From Sphingobacteriales bacterium (GTDB lineage: Bacteria > Bacteroidota > Bacteroidia > Sphingobacteriales > Sphingobacteriaceae): a DNA stretch of 64,000 nt. A model generated the notes under the pieces. That model did no database searches. It saw nothing but the letters and a program-made list of their open reading frames with translations, and was not told where the DNA came from. Below are positions 19,300 through 27,993 of the stretch, one piece after another (position 1 is the first letter of the stretch; every line of letters begins with the position of its first letter). Where the stretch lies: NCBI GenBank assembly GCA_025353765.1, contig JANXOD010000016.1, forward strand, positions 1-64,000. The letters run 5' to 3'. The position numbers and the translations under genes were made by a program.

Positions 19300-20913
19300 A
19301 TGAATTTAACGACTAAGCTATCCTATCTTAATCCATTATATATGCATGAGCCTGTATCATTTACTTTATTCCAGTTTTTAAAGAAGCAGGGAATTAAATT
19401 AAATAATGATACTCTTCAGCAAGAATTAAGTCAACATCCTTACTATCCAAGTTTATTAAGTATTAGTGATGTTTTGAATGGGATGGGTATACCGCATGAG
19501 GCTTACCAAATAGGTATAGATGCATTTCTTAAGAATTTTCACAAACCCCTATTTACTCATTTAAAAATACAGGGAAAAGAAATTTTTGCTGTAATTGAAC
19601 ATTATGATGGTGATAAACTCAAGATTATAACCGAAAAAGCAGAAACACAATGGTACTCTAAAGAAGAATTCGAAAAAATATGGAACGGTGTTTTACTTGA
19701 ACTTACTAACGAAGAAAAATCGCATTTAACTACCACCAATAATCAAAAGGAAATTTACCCATCGCCAGTTAAATATGGTGCTTTTGCTTTTGCTTTATTT
19801 GTCTTAGGGTATTTGATTTATTTAAGAACGCCCTTATTCTCTATACAGCAAATTATTTTTTTTGTACTCAATTCTGCCGGAATAGTCATTTCATGGATAT
19901 TAGTTTTACAACATTTGAATAAAAACAATATACTGGTTAAACAACTCTGTCAAAGTAAAACACAGGAAGGCTGTGACTCTGTACTAAACAGCAAAACTTC
20001 TCAAATAACTTCATGGCTAAGTATAGCAGAGGCCGGATTGATATACTTTACAGGTGCGACTTTATCCGTCCTACTTTTTAGTACTCCTATATTTTATTTT
20101 TATTTGGCTTTAATTGCTCCACTTTACTCTTTATATGCCATTTATATCCAGGCTTTTGTTTTAAAGGAATGGTGTCGTTTATGTATGGGAATTCATGCTA
20201 TAGTATTTACTAGCTCTATTTTTGTATTGGTATTTGACAGAACCCTTTTTTCAATACTGGCTTGGCCAGGCATCCCTCAATTTATTGTTTTCTTAATTCT
20301 TATACCCGCATGGCTAATTATCAATACTATTCTTAAAAAGATAATAGAAAGAGGGCATTATAAGCAGGAATACCTCCGATTTAAAGTAGACCCTGAACTG
20401 TTTAAATGCTGTATGAATAAACAGCCTAAAGTTAATATCCCAAATGAACTAAAAGTATTCTCCATTGGTAATTTAGAAGCTGAACATGAACTAACTTTTG
20501 TTTCTAATCCCTTTTGTGGCCCATGTGCCGAAGCTCATAAAATTATTGAAGAATGGCTACAATATGGCGATTTAGACTTTAAAATCACTGTTATTTTTTC
20601 ACATGCTAACGATGAACAGGACCGGAACAAACAATTTGTGGAATGGATTTCTGGAATAACTGCTAAGGAGCAATTTAAATCTGTATTACACAATTGGTTT
20701 AATTCTGATAAAAAAGATTTTTCAGCTTGGGCGAGGAAATTGCAACTGAACAAAACAGATTTAAAATATGATACAGAGGTCCTACAGAAATGGATGGATA
20801 TGGCTGAAGTAAAAGCTACACCTACTTTCTTTATCAATGGTTACCGCTTATCAAAAAAGTATCAATTAGAAGATATTAAATACCTGATTACAGAAATAGA
20901 ACCAATTGCTTAA
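19300..20913 (+). CDS. C39-peptidase-like / vitamin K epoxide reductase / thioredoxin fusion protein
   Basis: 537 residues in three parts. Residues 1-140 resemble a C39 bacteriocin-leader peptidase fold (HPYYPSLLSISDVLNGMGI, then a DGDKLKII strand) but contain no Cys, so it cannot be an active cysteine peptidase; leader binding is possible. Residues about 155-345 are a VKOR membrane domain with five to six helices, loop cysteines C217 and C225, and the active CxxC in EWCRLCMG (292-295). Residues about 380-537 are a thioredoxin/DsbA-like domain with CGPC (406-409) and a cis-Pro region KATPTFFING. VKOR-Trx fusions make disulfides in exported proteins. The gene is followed by a six-Cys double-glycine peptide, its likely substrate. 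Architecture is seen directly; the substrate link is inferred from adjacency. Confidence 0.88.
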   Translation: MNLTTKLSYLNPLYMHEPVSFTLFQFLKKQGIKLNNDTLQQELSQHPYYPSLLSISDVLNGMGIPHEAYQIGIDAFLKNFHKPLFTHLKIQGKEIFAVIEHYDGDKLKIITEKAETQWYSKEEFEKIWNGVLLELTNEEKSHLTTTNNQKEIYPSPVKYGAFAFALFVLGYLIYLRTPLFSIQQIIFFVLNSAGIVISWILVLQHLNKNNILVKQLCQSKTQEGCDSVLNSKTSQITSWLSIAEAGLIYFTGATLSVLLFSTPIFYFYLALIAPLYSLYAIYIQAFVLKEWCRLCMGIHAIVFTSSIFVLVFDRTLFSILAWPGIPQFIVFLILIPAWLIINTILKKIIERGHYKQEYLRFKVDPELFKCCMNKQPKVNIPNELKVFSIGNLEAEHELTFVSNPFCGPCAEAHKIIEEWLQYGDLDFKITVIFSHANDEQDRNKQFVEWISGITAKEQFKSVLHNWFNSDKKDFSAWARKLQLNKTDLKYDTEVLQKWMDMAEVKATPTFFINGYRLSKKYQLEDIKYLITEIEPIA

Positions 20914-21114
20914 ACCCTCGGGCAATTAAAAAATGTGAGGGACATCGGTTAAACTAAAATTTAACAACAAAATAGATAATCTTTAAGAATGGAGACAACT
21001 CCTTGAAGTTAAATTTAGAAACAAAAGGTAGATGATAGCCCAGGGGCAATCTAAAACAGGCAATAACCTGCCAAAAGGTGAAATAGTTTATTAATTTAGT
21101 TAATTAAAAACAAA

Positions 21115-21306
21115 ATGGAAACAGAAAAATTAGTTTTTAAGGATATTAAGAAGATTCTTAAACGCGATGAAATGAAAAAAATTATGGGTGGCAGTGGCTC
21201 AGGTTGCGCAAATGAGTGCTCCGGAGATAGCAGAGTTTGCCCGGGAGGCCAGTATTGCCGTGAAGTTGCCTGCGGCGGTCAAACCATTTATTGGATGTGT
21301 TATTAA
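21115..21306 (+). CDS. Double-glycine leader peptide precursor with six-cysteine core
   Basis: 63 residues. The leader (1-26) ends RDEMKKIMGG, the classic GG processing site for C39 peptidases. The 37-residue core is Gly-rich and hydrophilic with six Cys at core positions 5, 9, 16, 22, 27 and 36, enough for three disulfides, or two disulfides plus modified Cys. It lies 200 bases after the VKOR-Trx fusion and has its own terminator. I do not recognise a named family for the core. Likely product: a secreted, disulfide-bonded peptide, possibly a bacteriocin or signal. Confidence 0.8.
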   Translation: METEKLVFKDIKKILKRDEMKKIMGGSGSGCANECSGDSRVCPGGQYCREVACGGQTIYWMCY

Positions 21307-21333
21307 TTAAACTATCTAGTTTATTATAATAAT

Positions 21334-21372
21334 AAAAACTGAGTTTTCGATGTATTCGGAAACTCAGTTTTT
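21334..21372 (+). terminator. Rho-independent terminator after the six-Cys precursor
   Basis: A 13-bp perfect stem (21334-21346 with 21360-21372; core AAACTGAGTTT) with a 13-base loop; the right arm ends in a run of seven T. It separates the precursor gene from the downstream glycosyltransferase-like gene, so the precursor can be made in excess of the enzymes. Confidence 0.85.
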
Positions 21373-21426
21373 TATTTATGATGCTTCAATAACTAGTCGA
21401 GCTACTTATACCTCACATATTTCTAT

Positions 21427-23094
21427 ATGAAAATAATACAAACGTTTTGGTCTTGCAAGCAGTCTAATTTGCTGAATTTTAATGCTGGCTGGATAGCTCC
21501 TGAGTATAATTTGATGTCATGGGCATTAAGTTGTTTGCAATTAAGGCAGTATTATGAAGATGTCACTCTATATTCTGATACCACTTCGGCTAAAATGTTA
21601 ATTGATATCCTTAAACTACCTTATACTAATGTGGTTTGTAATTTGGATTCCTTAAATCATTATCATAAAGATCTTTGGGCAATGCCTAAAATACATACAT
21701 ATTCTCAGCAAGAAACTCCCTTTTTACATGTAGATGGAGATGTTTATATATGGAAAAAATTTGAAGATACATTACTTAATAGTAGTTTAATTGCCCAGAA
21801 TTTAGAAGCTGCTACAGATTATTATGGCAAAATAATAACTTCATTAGAAAGAGAATTGGCTTTTTTCCCAAAAGAGATAATGGCTGAACGCAAGCTTAAC
21901 AGTGAAGTATTCGCTTACAATGCTGGCATTTTGGGTGGTATCAATTATCCATTTTTTAAACAATTTGCTGAAAAAGCCGTTGAATTTGTTGATAATAATA
22001 TCTCCTGTTTAGAGAATATAAACATCACTGATTTTAATCTTTTTTTTGAGCAATATCTATTCTATTGCTATGCAAAGCAGAAAAATTTAGAGGTAAATGT
22101 TTTATTATCTGATACAATTGGTGATAATGAATACATTAATTTCGGAGACTTTTGTGATGTTCCTTATAACAAGCAATACCTGCATTTATTAGGATCATAT
22201 AAGAGAAGCAAGCAAGTTTGCCAACAATTAGCAAATCAACTACGAAAAGAGTATCCAGAATATTATTACAGAATAATTTCCCTGTATAAACAAAGTAATA
22301 CGTCTCTATTTATAGATCATTATGCCGATCTAAAAAATCCGTCTGAGCAGGATTTGGTATCCCGCTACAATACATTAAATAATAAATTTCTAAAAGATAA
22401 TTTATCACATGAAGACTTTATAAGAGAACAAAAATACAAAAATGATGAAATACCATGCTATAGAACTGATTTTTTAGAACAATTAATAAATTCAGCAGGG
22501 TTCACTTCGATCATGTCAGAACATTTTATTCACAACAATATTCCTCCACAAAAAGATAGAGACTATGATTTAATTTTAAAAGACCTGAAAGAATTTGAGA
22601 CTACTATCATTCACATTCAAAAAACTAAATTCCATGCTTTATCTAAAGAGTATTTCTATTTGCGAGATATTCATGCAACACACTACGCTCGTTTACTCTT
22701 TGAGCATACAGAACATATTCATGAAAAAGTTATTGTAAGTGATGATTTAATAGAAAAGATTAAAAGTAGATATGATTGGAGCAATATTGAAACTAATGGA
22801 ACTTTAAGTAATTATAAAACCATTCAACAATTAGCTCAGCCTCCGGGAAACATCTACACTATCATCATACCAGAATCCACCCGAATAGGATATTCCCTGT
22901 TAAACATAGATGAACTTGATTCCTTAATATTGACAACCATACAAAATCCGATATCTATCGGGAATTTCTTAAACCAAATGAAACCGTTTTTTGATGAAGA
23001 GGATTTAAAAGCATCGCAATCAGAATTTGAAGAATTGATATTGGGAAGGGTTAAAATGGGACTTCAAAATAAAACTATTAGAGTTTTACAATAG
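21427..23094 (+). CDS. DUF6734-like glycosyltransferase-fold protein with C-terminal winged-helix-like domain
   Basis: 555 residues. The N-terminal 270 residues look like a GT-A sugar-nucleotide transferase: an early IQTFW/NAGWIAPEYNL segment, then PFLHVDGDVYIWKKFE (about 97-112), whose DGD is placed like a metal-binding DxD, then YNAGILGGINYPFF. I believe this is the family called DUF6734, often near double-glycine peptides in Bacteroidota, but that is recall. The C-terminal part (about 485-554; INIDELDS-type helix, ILTTIQNPISIGNFLNQM, LGRVKMGLQNKTIRVL) has the pattern of a PqqD/RRE-like winged helix that binds leader peptides; this is an inference from pattern. Position after the precursor suggests it modifies that peptide. 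No transporter follows. Confidence 0.7.
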   Translation: MKIIQTFWSCKQSNLLNFNAGWIAPEYNLMSWALSCLQLRQYYEDVTLYSDTTSAKMLIDILKLPYTNVVCNLDSLNHYHKDLWAMPKIHTYSQQETPFLHVDGDVYIWKKFEDTLLNSSLIAQNLEAATDYYGKIITSLERELAFFPKEIMAERKLNSEVFAYNAGILGGINYPFFKQFAEKAVEFVDNNISCLENINITDFNLFFEQYLFYCYAKQKNLEVNVLLSDTIGDNEYINFGDFCDVPYNKQYLHLLGSYKRSKQVCQQLANQLRKEYPEYYYRIISLYKQSNTSLFIDHYADLKNPSEQDLVSRYNTLNNKFLKDNLSHEDFIREQKYKNDEIPCYRTDFLEQLINSAGFTSIMSEHFIHNNIPPQKDRDYDLILKDLKEFETTIIHIQKTKFHALSKEYFYLRDIHATHYARLLFEHTEHIHEKVIVSDDLIEKIKSRYDWSNIETNGTLSNYKTIQQLAQPPGNIYTIIIPESTRIGYSLLNIDELDSLILTTIQNPISIGNFLNQMKPFFDEEDLKASQSEFEELILGRVKMGLQNKTIRVLQ

Positions 23095-23142
23095 TTTTAG
23101 CAAATAGAATATTGCCTCGTTTTAACATGTCAAAATACCAAC

Positions 23143-24534
23143 TTACCCTCTATTAATCTTTAAAATTTTGCCGGGCTGAACATTAGATTTTTTCAATCCA
23201 TTTAAAGCTTTCAACTTGGATACTGTTGCTCCTTTAAATTTTTCGGCAATTTCTGATAAGGTATCTCCAATTTTAACTCTATAAGTAAGGTATTTTGTAG
23301 CCTCCTTGTGGTGGATTAAAGTTGTAGAAGAGTTTAATTTAATAATTTGTCCCGGTACAACTCTGGTGGTTTTTAAGTGATTCCAAACTTTTAAATCCTG
23401 AACTTCAACGCCGTATCGGTCGGCTACCTCATTTAATGTTTCACCCCTTTTAAGTTTATGTGAGGCCGGTTTAGATCTGTTATTACCTACATCATCTCGC
23501 GTACTTGCAGTAATGATTTGTACTTCATCCTGATTATTTAAAACCTCGTATAACGAAGCATATACTTTCTTATCCACCAAAGGAATAACAAGACGCTTGG
23601 GGAAATCTATTGAACCATTGATAAATTGTTTTTTATAGGATGGATTTAAAACAGTTAATTCTTTTATATCTAAATCAGCAGCTTTAGCAATACTTGCTAA
23701 GGGGATCATTTTATTTACCTCAATAACATCCGTAAAAATATTAAAATTAGGCGTCGTTGGTATAATATCATGCTTCATGTAATAATTCATTGCATAAGCC
23801 GTAGCAATAAAGGCAGGAACATAATTTTGGGTTTCTTTGGGAAGATAAGATCGTATGGCCCAAAAATTTGCTTCCCCACCAGCACGTGCAATAGCCCTGG
23901 TTACTGCACCCGTACCACAGTTATAAGCGGCAATAGCCAATAACCAATCCCCGAGTCTATTATATGCATCTTTAAAATATAGTGCTGCCGCATAGCTTGC
24001 CTTTACCGGATCTTTGCGCTCATCCACATAATTATCCATAACCAAACCATATCCTTTGGCTGTGGTATACATAAACTGCCATGGCCCCAGTGCTCCCGAA
24101 TGTGAAACTGCATGTGGATTCAAAGCAGACTCTATAATGGAAACAAACTTAATTTCATCAGGAACACCTACTTCCTTTAATGCTTTTTCAAATATTGGGA
24201 AATAGTATTTAGATAATCCAACCATTCTGCCAATTTGATCTTTGCGTTTAGTAACATATAAATCTATATACGTCTGTACATGCTCATTATATGTTAATGG
24301 GATGCCACTTTGTAAAGAATCTAATCTCCTTTTATAAACCAGGTTTTGATACGATGATAAGGGATTAACATCAATTGGGGGCACGAATAATAATGTATCT
24401 GAAACAACATCCTGTGATTTTTTAACCTCTGTAACAACTATTAAATTAGACTTGGGTTGACTTCCTCTAGTAATTGCCATCGTTGAAATAGCAATCAATA
24501 TGAATGTGGCTGTAGCCAGTATTTTTCTAATCAT
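23143..24534 (-). CDS. Membrane-bound lytic murein transglycosylase D-like protein with two LysM domains
   Basis: 463 residues. A signal peptide (1-about 20) is followed by an SLT domain (about 100-260) with the catalytic Glu in IIESALNPHAVS and the family motif GALGPWQFMYTTA, and AIAAYNCGTGAV. Two LysM peptidoglycan-binding repeats end the protein: HKLKRGETLNEVADRYGVE (about 363-405) and YRVKIGDTLSEIAEKF (about 420-462). It cleaves the glycan strand of peptidoglycan with 1,6-anhydro end formation. It is transcribed leftward, convergent with the cassette to its left, and is separated from upstream gatA by a terminator. Confidence 0.93.
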   Translation of the reverse strand: MIRKILATATFILIAISTMAITRGSQPKSNLIVVTEVKKSQDVVSDTLLFVPPIDVNPLSSYQNLVYKRRLDSLQSGIPLTYNEHVQTYIDLYVTKRKDQIGRMVGLSKYYFPIFEKALKEVGVPDEIKFVSIIESALNPHAVSHSGALGPWQFMYTTAKGYGLVMDNYVDERKDPVKASYAAALYFKDAYNRLGDWLLAIAAYNCGTGAVTRAIARAGGEANFWAIRSYLPKETQNYVPAFIATAYAMNYYMKHDIIPTTPNFNIFTDVIEVNKMIPLASIAKAADLDIKELTVLNPSYKKQFINGSIDFPKRLVIPLVDKKVYASLYEVLNNQDEVQIITASTRDDVGNNRSKPASHKLKRGETLNEVADRYGVEVQDLKVWNHLKTTRVVPGQIIKLNSSTTLIHHKEATKYLTYRVKIGDTLSEIAEKFKGATVSKLKALNGLKKSNVQPGKILKINRG

Positions 24535-24568
24535 ATTCTTTAGATTATGATAAATATCTTTTAATATT

Positions 24569-24594
24569 AAAAAATTAGCTTTACGGAAAGCTAA
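24569..24594 (-). terminator. Rho-independent terminator after gatA
   Basis: Read leftward: TTAGCTTT (24594-24587), loop CCGT, AAAGCTAA (24582-24575) and then six T (24574-24569). Lies 11 bases after the gatA stop. Confidence 0.85.
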
Positions 24595-24604
24595 GCTAAT
24601 AAGT

Positions 24605-26032
24605 TTAAACTACTTTTTCCTTGAAATATTTTGCGAACGCTAAAAGTTCTGCCTCGCCAAAACGCCTTCCTAAAAGCTGCAATCCTATCGGAAGGCCATT
24701 TTTATTATTTCCAACAGGCAGGGATATGGCAGGTAAACCCGCTAATGATGCTTGTACTGTAAATATATCTGCAAGATATTTTACTACTGGATCTTTACTT
24801 TCTTCACCAATTGCAAAAGCAGTGGTTGGCGTTGTTGGCATTAGAATAAAGTCATATTCTTTCAAAATTTCATCCGTTTTATCTCTGATAAGCCTGCGCA
24901 CTTTTTGAGCTTTAGGATAACAAGCATAATAATCTGCACTAAGAACGAAAGTACCCAGCATAATACGTCGTTTTACCTCAGTACCAAATCCCTCGGAACG
25001 TGATTTTTTATACGTTGTTTCCAGATTGTATGCATTTTTACTTCTATATCCGTAATGCACTCCATCATATCTTCCCAAGTTGGAAGAAGCTTCGGCCATG
25101 GTTAATATATAATAGGTAGGTACTATATAATCAAGGTATTTGAAGGATACAGCCTCTACTATGTTTCCTTTGGCTTGCAACTGCTCAATACTACTTTTAA
25201 AAACATTTCCGATTTCGATATCCAAGCCGGGAGCATTTAATATTTCCGGGAAATAGGCTACTTTTCTTTGCCTTTCTTTAAGAGCTAAATTTTTAGAATA
25301 AGCTGGAACAGGCCTGCTGGAAATGGTACTGTCATAATCATCGGTTCCTGCTATAACTTCCAGTAACAGGGCAGCATCTCCAATAGATTTGGTAAGCGTA
25401 CCAACCTGATCAAACGAAGAGGCGTATGAAATTATACCATGCCTGGAAACACGGCCATAACTGGGCTTTAATCCTATTATACCACAAAAAGCAGCAGGCT
25501 GTCGTACAGAACCACCCGTATCAGTTCCTAATGTTGCTAAACATAATCCGGCCTGAACTGCAACTGCTGATCCACCAGACGACCCACCAGAAACTTTTGT
25601 AGGATCTGCATAATTTTTCACCGAACCATAAATAGATGTTTCATTAGAGGCTCCCATAGCAAATTCGTCACAATTAAGGCGGCCAATAATGATAGCATCT
25701 TCTGCGATTAAACGTTCAACTACAGTGGCTGAATAAGGAGAAACATAATCTCCCAAAATTTTTGAACAAGCTGAAACTTTATGATCACGATAGCAAATGT
25801 TATCTTTAATTCCAATAACCATTCCGGCTAATTTCCCGGCTGTGCCCTTCTCAAGTTTTTCCTGAACCTCAATTGCAATAGCTCTGGCTTCATCAGTAAA
25901 AACTTCTATAAAAGCATTTAAATGCTGATGATTTTTAATTTGTTTAAGATAATGCTCTAAAACCTGGGGCATTTTTAACGTACCCTGGTGTATTGCGTTC
26001 TGTATTTTAGTTAGTGATTGGAAACCTTCCAT
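24605..26032 (-). CDS. gatA: Asp-tRNA(Asn)/Glu-tRNA(Gln) amidotransferase subunit A
   Basis: 475 residues, the glutaminase/amidase subunit of GatCAB, which converts mis-acylated Glu-tRNA(Gln) or Asp-tRNA(Asn). The amidase signature is complete: catalytic Lys in GIKDNICY, the GGSSGGSAVAVQAGL loop with both Ser, and TDTGGSVRQPA. The C-terminal region has LPAISLPVGNNKNGLPIG. gatB and gatC are not in the window, as is common in this phylum where gatA stands alone. Flanked by terminators on both sides, so it is likely monocistronic. Confidence 0.94.
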   Translation of the reverse strand: MEGFQSLTKIQNAIHQGTLKMPQVLEHYLKQIKNHQHLNAFIEVFTDEARAIAIEVQEKLEKGTAGKLAGMVIGIKDNICYRDHKVSACSKILGDYVSPYSATVVERLIAEDAIIIGRLNCDEFAMGASNETSIYGSVKNYADPTKVSGGSSGGSAVAVQAGLCLATLGTDTGGSVRQPAAFCGIIGLKPSYGRVSRHGIISYASSFDQVGTLTKSIGDAALLLEVIAGTDDYDSTISSRPVPAYSKNLALKERQRKVAYFPEILNAPGLDIEIGNVFKSSIEQLQAKGNIVEAVSFKYLDYIVPTYYILTMAEASSNLGRYDGVHYGYRSKNAYNLETTYKKSRSEGFGTEVKRRIMLGTFVLSADYYACYPKAQKVRRLIRDKTDEILKEYDFILMPTTPTTAFAIGEESKDPVVKYLADIFTVQASLAGLPAISLPVGNNKNGLPIGLQLLGRRFGEAELLAFAKYFKEKVV

Positions 26033-26087
26033 TCGTGGCAGGGTTTATAAAAAGATAAGACTAAGGTATAAATGTACAGGAAATAAT

Positions 26088-26129
26088 AAACCTCATAACA
26101 TTCCAATTGATGGTAATACTATGAGGTTT
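26088..26129 (-). terminator. Candidate terminator between tatA and gatA
   Basis: Inverted repeat AAACCTCATA (26088-26097) / TATGAGGTTT (26120-26129), 10 bp perfect with a 22-base loop. The T run after it is short on the minus strand, so efficiency is uncertain. Confidence 0.45.
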
Positions 26130-26162
26130 TAGTATAAAACTATTTACGTTGCAAAGCAAATT

Positions 26163-26330
26163 CTAGTTGCTTTTGTGATCTTCCTTTTTTTGATCAGTAT
26201 CGCCGTTTTGGGCATCTTTAAATTCCTTAACGCCACGACCCATGCCACGCATTAATTCCGGGATTTTTTTACCCCCAAATAATAATAAGATCACAACTAC
26301 TATAATGATGATTTCCGGAGTTCCAAGCAT
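26163..26330 (-). CDS. tatA: Twin-arginine translocase TatA/TatE family protein (55 aa)
   Basis: 55 residues: [20 protein letters not shown] is the single membrane helix ending in the FGxKKIPEL hinge, followed by an amphipathic helix ([14 protein letters not shown]) and a short charged tail. This is the complete TatA architecture, at the short end of family length. TatA forms the pore for folded, twin-Arg-signal proteins. It sits directly downstream of a second TatA-type gene, both leftward. No tatC in the window. Confidence 0.9.
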   Translation of the reverse strand: MLGTPEIIIIVVVILLLFGGKKIPELMRGMGRGVKEFKDAQNGDTDQKKEDHKSN

Positions 26331-26362
26331 GATTTAAGAATAAGGTATTTAATATAATTTAA

Positions 26363-26647
26363 TTAATGAGTTGTAGATTCTGACTTATTAGCATCTATTG
26401 GCTCTGATGTGTTTGGTACCGGAGGTTTTGCAAGCTCTTTATCTTCATCAGGATTAACACTATTTATATTACGGTGAATCTCTTGTTTAACACCTTCGGA
26501 TGCATCTTTAAACTCACGGATACCCTTTCCTAAACCTCTCGCTAATTCAGGAAGTTTTTTGCCTCCGAATAATAATAAGATAGCAAACATGATCACCAAC
26601 ATTTCTGGTGTACCCATGTTTAAAAATAATAATGTGGAACTATACAT
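26363..26647 (-). CDS. Second TatA/TatB-type Sec-independent translocase protein
   Basis: 94 residues with the same plan as its neighbour: [20 protein letters not shown] helix and hinge, amphipathic [20 protein letters not shown], then a longer charged tail with Pro-rich end. An in-frame ATG ten codons in (26617) would give MGTPEM, also plausible as the start. The longer tail might suit a TatB-like role, but Bacteroidota TatA proteins vary, so the A/B assignment is open. A TATATTTG -7 element is 25 bases upstream. Confidence 0.88.
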   Translation of the reverse strand: MYSSTLLFLNMGTPEMLVIMFAILLLFGGKKLPELARGLGKGIREFKDASEGVKQEIHRNINSVNPDEDKELAKPPVPNTSEPIDANKSESTTH

Positions 26648-26672
26648 TTTTCAATGATTTAATTAAAGTGTA

Positions 26673-26707
26673 CAAATATAAACAATTTCAGTGTTCAAAA
26701 GTTCAAA
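26673..26707 (-). promoter_or_regulatory. Candidate promoter of the tatA pair
   Basis: Read leftward: TTTG (26704-26707), 23 bases, TATATTTG (26673-26680). The spacer is slightly long. Lies between the EnvC-like gene stop and the second TatA gene. Confidence 0.4.
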
Positions 26708-27973
26708 TTAGTTTGCCAACCAGGCTGAAGGATCTACAGGATTTACCCCTTTCCATATCTCAAAATGAACTTCTGTTGTTCCATCATTAGGGTCAGTTAT
26801 TACCGTACCGATAGTTTGCTTTATTCCAACTTTTTGGCCAACAGATACACTTACAGATCGTAAATTAGAATAGGTTGTAAAATACTCCCCATGACGTATC
26901 ATAACTACGTATGAACCACCCACATTAAATACCTTTCTAACCTCCCCGGAAAAAACAGCCCTTACCGACGAGCCTTGTGCTGTTTTAATATCTACGCCAT
27001 TATTTTCTAAAGTTACATTTGAGCCATAACTATGCCTGCCAAATCCTTCAGTGATAAATCCACTGGCAACGGGGTATGGCAATCTTCCACGATTTCCTAA
27101 GAAGTCTGATGATAATTTTGCAGATTCGGGAGTAGCAGCCAATATACCTGAGCCTTTTGAAACAGTTTTAACTGCAGGCGCCTCTCTATTCTCTGCTTTT
27201 GCTTTTGCAGCTGCAGCACGTGCTACAGCTTCTGCCCTTTTATTTTCTTCTTCAATTTCCCGCCTGATCGCATTTTGAATGGCTCTGTTTAATGTGGCTG
27301 TTTCTTTCTGCTTTCGGGTAATTTCTTTTTTCAGGTCTTTTTCCTGCTTGCTTAAGCCTGTTAATACCTTCGATTGATTATTTTTTTCTTTACCCAGTGT
27401 TTGCTTTTCCTTCTCCTGGCTAGTTAGCAAATGATTTTTCTCCTGTTTATTTTCATCAAGTTCGACGATTTTTATATGCAGGTCTTTTTGAGTTTTCTGA
27501 ATATAATCAGCTTGCTTTTTGCGATACTCTCCAACTTGTTGCAAATATTTCAACCGTTTATAAGCCTGGTTAAAATCCTGGGAAGCAAAAATAAACATAA
27601 GTTTATTATAGGCGTTCTGGTTTTTAAAAGCAAACAAAACCATAGCTGCATATTCTTTTTTCAGTTGGTCTAACTGAGATTGTAAAGAGTGAACCGTATT
27701 AGTATTATCAGATATCTGATGGTCCAAAAGGTGCACTTCAGAATTTATAGTATTAATCTTCTCTTCACGCAGGTGTATCTGTGCATTTAAGGTTTTAATT
27801 TGCTTTAAAGATAGGCGCTTACTACTTGATGTCTGGTTAAGGCTTTTGTTGAGCGATTCTATTTCGCGGGTTAATGCATCTTTACGACGTTTAAGCTCAG
27901 AACTGTTTTGCCCAAACGCCTGACTTGCAATACTAAAAACAACAAGAAATAGAAAAAACTTTAACACCTTCAT
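26708..27973 (-). CDS. EnvC-like murein hydrolase activator (coiled coil plus degenerate M23/LytM domain)
   Basis: 421 residues. A signal peptide (1-about 22, SIASQAFGQ) leads into long coiled coils (about 25-250) rich in Lys/Glu/Gln, then an M23 LytM domain (about 295-421). The M23 motifs are eroded: NNGVDIKTAQG has Asn where the first zinc His should be, while VHFEIW keeps one His. This matches EnvC, which activates amidases by binding instead of cutting. It lies in a leftward run dut, TPR, DUF4292, EnvC-like. A role in daughter-cell separation is inferred from the family. Confidence 0.88.
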   Translation of the reverse strand: MKVLKFFLFLVVFSIASQAFGQNSSELKRRKDALTREIESLNKSLNQTSSSKRLSLKQIKTLNAQIHLREEKINTINSEVHLLDHQISDNTNTVHSLQSQLDQLKKEYAAMVLFAFKNQNAYNKLMFIFASQDFNQAYKRLKYLQQVGEYRKKQADYIQKTQKDLHIKIVELDENKQEKNHLLTSQEKEKQTLGKEKNNQSKVLTGLSKQEKDLKKEITRKQKETATLNRAIQNAIRREIEEENKRAEAVARAAAAKAKAENREAPAVKTVSKGSGILAATPESAKLSSDFLGNRGRLPYPVASGFITEGFGRHSYGSNVTLENNGVDIKTAQGSSVRAVFSGEVRKVFNVGGSYVVMIRHGEYFTTYSNLRSVSVSVGQKVGIKQTIGTVITDPNDGTTEVHFEIWKGVNPVDPSAWLAN

Positions 27974-27993
27974 TGGCGCAAATGTATCTAAAT

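Noticed and set aside
20990-21007. Short METTP-stop frame in the gap before the six-Cys precursor
   Set aside because: Five codons; resembles the start of the precursor (METEK) but too short to be coding. May be a decayed copy, not supportable.
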